Below are positions 7,625 to 13,385 of a stretch of 13,385 nt of DNA, in pieces; within the stretch, counting starts at the first letter, position 1, and every line of letters starts with the position of its first letter. The position numbers and the translations under genes were made by a program. Under the pieces are notes generated by a model. It had not been told where the DNA came from. It worked only from the letters and a program-made list of their open reading frames with translations, and ran no database searches. Origin of the DNA: Mycoplasmataceae bacterium (GTDB lineage Bacteria; Bacillota_I; Bacilli_A; Mycoplasmatales; Mycoplasmoidaceae); contig JAHHTI010000023.1 of the NCBI GenBank assembly GCA_020024735.1, positions 1 to 13,385 of the forward strand, in the 5' to 3' direction.

Positions 7625-8288
7625 GCTACTTGAACCTTCTTTATTAGCCTTTAAGGATGACTATCTAGATAATTTAGATAGTTTAAAAGCTTTAGGAATT
7701 AAACAAATTCATTTTGATATTATGGATGGAGAATTAGTATCCCAAAAAACTCCTTTTACTTCCAATGACCTTCATCTCCTTCTTAATAAAGGTTTTGATG
7801 TGAGTGTTCATTATATGGGGTTTGATTGTTTAAAAGAAGCACAAACATATGCCCAATATCCTATCAGGGCAATGACCTTTCAATTTGAAGCATTAAAATT
7901 ACAACCTCATTTGCATTCAACTTTAAAGGCTGCTTTTGATGTTTTACATACTCACCATATTAAGTGTGGGATTGCATTTAATCCTACTACTAATTTTAAT
8001 GAAGTCTTACCATGAATTAAACAAAGTGATATTGTAACCATTATGAGTGTTCCAGCCGGTGCTGGAGGACAAACATTTGATGCAGCTTCATTAGTTAATC
8101 TAGCAGCAGTTTATCAATACCAACAAACCATTAATCCGTATCTAATTATCCAAATTGATGGGGGAGTCAAATTAGATAATTTAGATCAATATTTAGATAA
8201 AGTTCAATGGGTAGTAAGTGGTTCAAGTTTTTATCATGGTAATGATAAAGACAAAAAACTAATGATTAAAAAAATTCAAGGGAATTAA
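7617..8288 (+). CDS. rpe: Ribulose-phosphate 3-epimerase
   Basis: This cytoplasmic TIM-barrel enzyme interconverts ribulose 5-phosphate and xylulose 5-phosphate in the non-oxidative pentose phosphate pathway. The 223-residue protein, with one TGA Trp at 8013, keeps the substrate and metal residues: Ser in EPSLL near the N-terminus, HFDIMDG (His32, Asp34), VHYM (His65) and IDGGV (Asp181). A phosphate-binding SGSSF follows near the C-terminus. The loop usually written NPGFGGQ is VPAGAGGQ here, and the TFHPEA segment reads TFQFEA, so this is a divergent member. It has no clear SD; the overlap with the phosphatase stop suggests translational coupling. Its stop codon interlocks with that of the convergent membrane-protein gene (shared TTAA, 8285-8288). 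Confidence 0.88.
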
Positions 8289-8296
8289 GCTTTTTT
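8266..8296. terminator. Weak, possibly bidirectional terminator at the rpe 3' junction
   Basis: A 5-bp stem (aattc 8273-8277 with gaatt 8282-8286, loop aagg) lies across the two interlocked stop codons. It is flanked by an A run on one side and T6 (8291-8296) on the other, so both strands would have a short hairpin near a U tract. The stem is short and AT-rich; this is a guess from position. Confidence 0.3.
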
Positions 8297-9421
8297 GATA
8301 CTCATTTTTTGATAAATAAAATAAAATAACCAAAACATTAAAACAAATATCCCAATTGCTAAAGGAATCGCAAAGACATATAAAGGATTTCCTTGACTAA
8401 CACTTTCACCACTTAAAATCATATGTGGATTTAAGTTAGTCGGATTACCATAAATAACTATTTGGGTTAAAAAAGGTAAAGCATACATATATAATCCATA
8501 GGTTAAAGGATAAATTAGACCTCTGATACTAATTGATTTAAAAGAGGTTGCTTGAAGATTTTTAGTAGCAAAACTGGTAAAGGTAAATCCTAAAAATGCT
8601 AGTGGACTAACCGTATGTAATCATATCCTTCTTACTCATAAAATTGTTGCAGTCCCACCTTCATCCACACTAATATGATAAGGAAATAAAAGAATTCAAT
8701 AGACTAATCCGACAATCAAAATATAAGTACATAAACATATGATGATACCACTACTATTGCATGTTGAGCGTTGATAAAAACATAACAATACTAGTAAATA
8801 AAAGAAACATGCCATATTCGATAAATTAGTAAAGTATGATAATTTATTAATAAACCAAATATCAGTCGGATCTTGATTGTTAGAAGTATCCCCATTTAAA
8901 AAGATAAGGATAAATCCTACCATAAAAATCATAAATGCGATTAAACAACAAATTGTATTTATCATGACCCATTTATTAGGGCTTGCTTTAAAACGTCAAT
9001 CAATAATGGTAGATGAACTATCTAATTGATTATCTGGATGTAAAAGTTGCTTAATTTCTTGACTTTGTCAAGCTTGTAATCAATAATAGATAAATAACAA
9101 CTCATTAAAAAAACAAAGTCATGGAAGATATTTAAAGCTATATTTCTTATAACCCAAACTAAAATACAAACTAAAACCTACACATAATAAAAATAGTGTA
9201 CAAGAAGCTAATAAAATAGCCCGACAATTTTGTGCATCTAAATTCAATAAATTATTTGCTCCCGGTACATTAATCCCTCATCCATATTCTTGAAAGCTTT
9301 TAGCTGTTCTAATAGCATAGATAATGATTAAAACTGAGCAAATACATTGGACCGTAGAAACAATCCCTAGTTTTGTCGCTAAGATTTTTTTATTACTAAG
9401 ATTTTCACAATTCATAAACAT
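8285..9421 (-). CDS. Polytopic membrane protein, Pr6Pr/DUF1600-like
   Basis: Read with TGA as Trp (about eight times), one frame runs unbroken over the whole span and gives 378 residues with about eight hydrophobic segments. Features resembling the Pr6Pr/TMEM164-like group and the mycoplasma DUF1600 membrane proteins are YFTNLSN, the LLFPYHIS and LHTVSP segments, and YPLTYGLYMY near the C-terminus. Function is unknown for this group and the family call is tentative. The frame stays open upstream to a TTG at 9481, but that would overlap the MFS gene by 44 bp with no SD. I placed the start at ATG 9421; ATG 9415 is equally possible (see the -10 candidate at 9422-9427). It is the second gene after the MFS transporter, 16 bp downstream. 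Confidence 0.7.
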
Positions 9422-9427
9422 ATCATA
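9422..9427 (-). promoter_or_regulatory. Possible internal -10 box before the second gene of the MFS operon
   Basis: On the minus strand TATGAT (9427-9422) is followed by six bases and ATG at 9415, the same spacing as at feoA and rarA, and no SD is present. It lies just after the MFS stop codon (9438). It could give a leaderless transcript, but the gene may simply be read through from the MFS promoter. Confidence 0.3.
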
Positions 9428-9437
9428 TAATAAAATA

Positions 9438-10757
9438 TTATTTTTTATTATCAAAGAAAAAATAATTACAACTATAAACAATCATTAATAAAGCAATTGT
9501 TCCAATTAACCCACCATCAATAATTTGATTAGCGTGCATATAATTAACCAATGAACTAGCTTCTTTTTTATAATAATCTCTAATCATATTGGTATAAAAA
9601 CTGCTAGCACTAATTCCAATTGCTAGCATAGATTGATAAATCCCCATTGGAGTAATTTTTGGTGTCTTAAAATGATAGTTTAATACTTTCCCTAAAACTA
9701 GGTTATATAAAATTCCATAACCAAAACCATTGATTCCATGAATTACCATATAAACAATAGGGTTTTGGACAAATATTGCTGCTACATTATAAACCATTCA
9801 CACCACACAACCAATAGCAAAGATAGCAAGCGGACGTAGCTTCTTAATTAATACTATTCCTACTAATACTCCACCTAATAATTGAAATAAAGAAAAAACC
9901 ATTGATAAATACCCTTCATAGGAAGAAGTATCAGTTTCATTAAACTTACCTAGTGTTTGTAAGTGTAAGGTCGCAATCCCTCCCGAATTAGAAAATTTAA
10001 TAAAAGTAATAATTAGTCCAATGGCAGCAACCAGAAAAAAATTCGTATATTCCTTTTTGGTAATAATTTGTCGATAGGTAGAAACGCAAGCAAATCCTCC
10101 AAATAAACGACGATCTTCTTTAACAAAAAATATCATTATTAAAGAAATTAAAGCAAAGGCTAAACCAATTAATCACATATATTTAAAAATCTCTAAATCA
10201 ATAGTTCCATGAGGTTTAGCGGCAGACATCATCATACTTTGAATTGGAGAAGTCAAAAAGTTAGCCACTAGTGGAGGGATGGATAATAAAGAAACTGTTA
10301 AATACGGTTTTTCAGTATTATATTGCTCTTTAAATAATAACTCAAAACTCCCAATACAACTTGCTCCTATCCCAATGGCCACTGATTGTAAAATACTCGT
10401 AGCAGTGGTGGGAGTAATTAATACTGGAATAAAAAGCACTACTTGTATTAAAGCCCCCACATATAAAAATACTTTACGATTTTTTAATCGATAGTTAATG
10501 TAATCTGCAAACACTCGCATCCCAATCCCTACTATCCCATAGGAAGCTAAAGCAATGGTGACAAAATCAGGATCAATCACTTTTTGTAATGTGCCACGAT
10601 ATGGTCGTAAAAGCATAATACTAGTTCAATAAAACATATAAACAATAAATAAATATTTATAACCTTTTTGTGGTAACTTTAAACGAGAAAGATAGCAAAT
10701 AGATGCTACAAGCAAAATGAAAAATATTAATAAATTGATTAAAATCTTTAATAACAT
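9438..10757 (-). CDS. MFS-like transporter
   Basis: The protein has 439 residues with TGA-encoded Trp at 10626, 10173 and 9798, and about twelve hydrophobic segments in two halves separated by a charged middle (EDRR, then TKKEY near residues 210-240). This layout fits a major facilitator superfamily permease. Short basic loops between segments, such as NYRLKNRKV in the N half and KKLRPL in the C half, lie where MFS proteins carry their cytoplasmic loop motifs. No substrate-specific motif is recognisable. The start is ATG 10757, with AAGGA eight bases upstream. It is divergent from the AAA ATPase gene across 119 bp and is followed 16 bp downstream by the Pr6Pr/DUF1600-like gene, with which it probably forms an operon. 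Confidence 0.75.
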
Positions 10758-10807
10758 TGTAGGTGTCCTTGATTTTAAGTAAATTAAATAAATATGAATT
10801 AGTTTAC

Positions 10808-10840
10808 CATAATTAATTATGCAATTTTCAAATTAATTAT
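10808..10840. promoter_or_regulatory. Palindrome and repeated AT motif between divergent genes
   Basis: A perfect 14-bp palindrome (CATAATTAATTATG, 10808-10821) is followed by a second copy of its core aattaattat at 10831-10840, 20 bp after the first (10811-10820). The second copy abuts the -10 box at 10841. Two similar sites about two helical turns apart next to a promoter are typical of an operator, but AT-rich composition makes such matches common. Confidence 0.35.
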
Positions 10841-10846
10841 TATAAA
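10841..10846 (+). promoter_or_regulatory. -10 box for the AAA ATPase gene
   Basis: TATAAA, continuing as TATAAAAT, lies 36 bp before ATG 10877 and upstream of the GAGG ribosome binding site (10869-10872). No clear -35 is present. Confidence 0.45.
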
Positions 10847-10876
10847 ATATAGAGAGATTTTTTCACTCGAGGTATT

Positions 10877-12232
10877 ATGTTAGTTAAATTTAAAGTAGGT
10901 AATGTTTTATCATTCAATAAAATACAAGAATTTAGAATGATGGCTAATGATACATTGATTACCAGAAGAAACCAAAACTATAAAACTAAAAATGGTTTTG
11001 AAGTTTTAAAATTTTCATCCATATATGGGCCAAATGGAGCAGGAAAAACAAATATCGGGAATGCTTTAAATTTAATGCGTTCACTAGTTATTGATGATAA
11101 GCAAATAACTAACCTTGAAAACCAATGTTTTCAGTTTGCTGATAATAATATTCAACCTTCTTTTTTTGAAATTAGTGTTATTATTGATAACAAGTACTAC
11201 ACTTATGGTTTTGAGATTATTTTAAGCAAACATCAAATTGTTCGTGAATGATTACTAATTACTAATAAAACACAAACAGAAAAAATATTTGAAAGAACCA
11301 AAAATAATCAATATGAATTTGCTTCATGGATAGCAAAAGATATGGTTGAAAAAATTAACCAAGCTATCTCACCAACTAAAACATCACTATTAATTAATTT
11401 TTTAAAGCTTCATAGTGATACTTTCCTTGATACTAATAATGATATGTCTTTTATTAGTGATATATACCATTGATTCAAAAAGCAATTAATCATTCTTGAT
11501 GATAAAGAAGTAGCTTCACCATTGCCATGATTAATGATAAAAAATGAAGAGCTTGTTACATTAAAGAAGCACCTTTTAAGTTTTGGTACTGGCATTAAAG
11601 CATTTACTACAACGATATATCAACAAGATGATTTTTTGAGTATGGAAAAAGATACTACTAAAACTACTATGTTATTTACTCAAATTAAAAAAGCACTTGC
11701 TGATACTGATGAAGAAATTAACATTCCTTATTGAGGAAATGATTTATGAATCATTCATCTTCAAAAAGATGTACCACCCCAATTTATGAAAATCAACTTT
11801 ATTCATACTAATGAAGCTGATAATAGAATCCTTTTTACTTTAAGTAATGAATCAACAGGAACAAAAAAAATCATCTCTTTAGTAACTTACTTAATCAATT
11901 CTTCTTATCAAGATGATTTAACAATTTTTATAGATGATTTTGCTAACTATTTACACCCTGAAATAATCTGACATTTTGTGAGTATCTTTCTAAAAACTCA
12001 AAGAAACAATCAATTAATTATTACTACCCATGAAACTCATATTATGGATTTAGAATTACTAAGAAGAGATGAGATTTGATTTGTTGATAAAAAAGAAAAT
12101 AATGAAAGTATCTTATATTCTTTAGATAAATTTAAAGAAAGGAAAGATCGTCGGGTAAATAAAGTTTATTTTGAAGGAAGATATCAAGCTTTACCTTCCT
12201 TTTCATTACCCAAACCACCCAAAACTAAATAA
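10877..12232 (+). CDS. AAA15-type ATP-binding protein (COG1106-like)
   Basis: The protein has 451 residues with six or more TGA-encoded Trp. It starts with a beta-strand entry typical of SMC/RecF-like ATPases (FKVGNVLSF). Walker A is GPNGAGKT (51-58). A signature-like element, SNESTGTKK, is at 323-331. Walker B is TIFIDDFANYLHP with Asp353-Asp354, and a TTHET switch has His385. After it come RRDEIWFVDK, an LDKFKERKDRR segment and a YFEGRYQALP tail, a pattern I associate with AAA15/COG1106 ATPases. Related proteins occur in phage-defence pairs (RloA- and AbiL-type) and also alone. No RloB-like or nuclease partner lies next to it here; its neighbour is rarA, 17 bp downstream. Most relatives have Asp-Glu in Walker B, so Asp-Asp is unusual. 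Function is uncertain. Confidence 0.82.
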
Positions 12233-12237
12233 TCCAT

Positions 12238-12243
12238 TATAAT
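12238..12243 (+). promoter_or_regulatory. -10 box directly before rarA
   Basis: A perfect TATAAT is followed by exactly six bases (tatcct) and the ATG at 12250. Transcription starting at the usual distance would begin at the A of the ATG, giving a leaderless mRNA. No Shine-Dalgarno lies upstream of rarA, which fits. Read-through from the AAA ATPase gene is also possible. Confidence 0.5.
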
Positions 12244-12249
12244 TATCCT

Positions 12250-13385
12250 ATGAAAAACTTAGCATATCGTATTCGTCCCCAAACCTTAAAAGAAATCATT
12301 GGTCAAAGTCATCTATTACAAGATGATGGAGTTCTTTGTAAAATGGTTCAAGAAAACTATATGTTTTCAACTATTTTCTATGGTCCTCCAGGAACGGGAA
12401 AATCTACTTTAATCCAATGCTTAGTTAATGATATGCATATTCCTTCGATGGTTTTTAATGCAAGTATTGATAATAAGGAAAAATTGCAACAAATCCTAGC
12501 AATGGCAAGATTGGAAGAAAGATTTGTTATCATCATTGAAGAGATTCATCGTTTGAACAAAGATAAACAGGATATTTTATTATCCTTATTAGAAACTAAT
12601 AAAATCTTTATGCTCGCTGCTACTACTGAAAATCCTTTTTTTACCATTAATCCAGCCATTCGTAGCCGTTGTCAAATTTTAAGTCTTAAACCTGTTTCTC
12701 CCCAAGAATTAGAAATTGGTCTTAAAAATATCATTGCACATCACCATTTAGAGATAGATATTAGTGCTGAAAATTTAGCTAAAATTGCTACCCACTGCCA
12801 TGGAGATATTCGTTCTGCTCTAAATATTCTTGATTTATTAATGAACCTTTATCCGCATCAAAAAATTGATGATCATCACTTATATCAAATTATGCAAACA
12901 CCAATTGTTTTAGGTTCACATTATGGAGATGAATTACATAACCTTAAATCTGCTTTTCATAAATCATTAAGAGGAAGTGATGTGGATGCTAGTTTACATT
13001 ATTTAGCAAGACTTATCAAATTAGAAGCATTGGATGAAATTGCTCGTAGAATGTTAGCATGCGTATATGAAGATGTTGGGCTTGCTAACATTAACTTATG
13101 TTTAAGAGTTTCCATGGGGATTGAAACATGTTATCGCTTAGGATTCCCTGAATGTAATTTAGTCTTAGGTAATTTAGCCGTACAAATCGCCTTAAGTCCT
13201 AAATCTAACTCTACTTATTTAGCCATTAATGCAGCTTTAAAAGATTGTGAAGAAGGGAAAACCTATAATATTCCACAACATCTTTGAGATGATAATTATA
13301 AAAGTGCACATCAGCTTGGGGTTGAAGGTTATTTATACCCACATCTTTACCCTTATGCTTATGTGAAACAAACCTATCTACCATT
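12250..13385 (+). CDS. rarA: Replication-associated recombination protein RarA/MgsA, 3' end outside the window
   Basis: RarA is an AAA+ ATPase of the clamp-loader clade that acts at stalled replication forks. About 378 residues are visible of a usual 410-440. Motifs are RIRPQTLKEIIGQ at the N-terminus, Walker A GPPGTGKST (45-53), Walker B IIIEEIHRLNK (Glu97-Glu98), sensor 1 in AATTENPFF, and RSRC with the arginine-finger region. A CHGDIRSALNILD sensor 2 helix follows, and the tail reads GVEGYLYPHLYPYAY before QTYLP. TGA at 13285 is read as Trp346; without that the conserved C-terminal part would be lost. The family normally has DEIHR in Walker B; here the first Asp is Glu (EEIHR), a conservative but unusual change. 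The start at ATG 12250 has no SD (see the -10 box just upstream). Confidence 0.93.

Noticed and set aside
8285..10757. Reading the minus-strand region as a cluster of short broken genes or pseudogenes.
   Set aside because: All breaks are TGA; with code 4 two long intact membrane proteins result.
10877..13385. A complete phage-defence system made of the AAA ATPase and its neighbour.
   Set aside because: The neighbour is a housekeeping RarA and no nuclease, RloB-like or toxin gene is adjacent; only the ATPase itself suggests defence.

Overview
The window comes from a Mollicutes genome (mycoplasma/ureaplasma/spiroplasma type). The DNA is very AT-rich and genes are tightly packed, often overlapping. 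TGA is read as tryptophan (genetic code 4) in most of the longer genes. FeoB, RarA, the epimerase, the ECF S component and the AAA ATPase all run through in-frame TGA and keep their family motifs on both sides. Read with the standard code, these genes would look like strings of broken fragments. I cannot name the species.

Layout. (1) 1-930: two tandem paralogous small proteins. The first has a C-terminal coiled coil; the second is a 45-residue version lacking it and is followed by a strong intrinsic terminator. (2) 930-3398, plus strand: an unrecognised 427-residue membrane protein, then a folate-family ECF transporter S component with an unusual winged-helix-like tail, 9 bp apart. (3) 3483-4221, plus: an S1-like RNA-binding protein overlapping coaD (coenzyme A synthesis). 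(4) 6754-4213, minus: feoA-feoB, ferrous iron uptake, whose 3' end overlaps coaD. (5) 6791-8288, plus: a Cof-type HAD phosphatase overlapping ribulose-phosphate 3-epimerase (rpe). (6) 10757-8285, minus: an MFS transporter, then a polytopic membrane protein resembling the Pr6Pr/DUF1600 group; its stop codon interlocks with that of rpe. (7) 10877-13385, plus: an AAA15-type (COG1106-like) ATPase and rarA, which runs off the window.

Most genes pair into two-gene operons joined by very short gaps or overlaps. Much of the content is uptake across the membrane (vitamin, Fe2+, MFS solute) plus a minimal set of sugar-phosphate, cofactor and DNA-maintenance enzymes, as expected for a host-dependent, biosynthetically reduced bacterium.

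The points I find most worth checking are: the S component fused to a winged-helix-like domain and its unknown membrane partner; a -10 box placed exactly six bases before an ATG, without a Shine-Dalgarno, at three genes (possible leaderless mRNAs); the duplicated and truncated coiled-coil gene; and the solitary AAA15 ATPase with an Asp-Asp Walker B. I saw no tRNA, rRNA, CRISPR array, insertion sequence or complete defence system.
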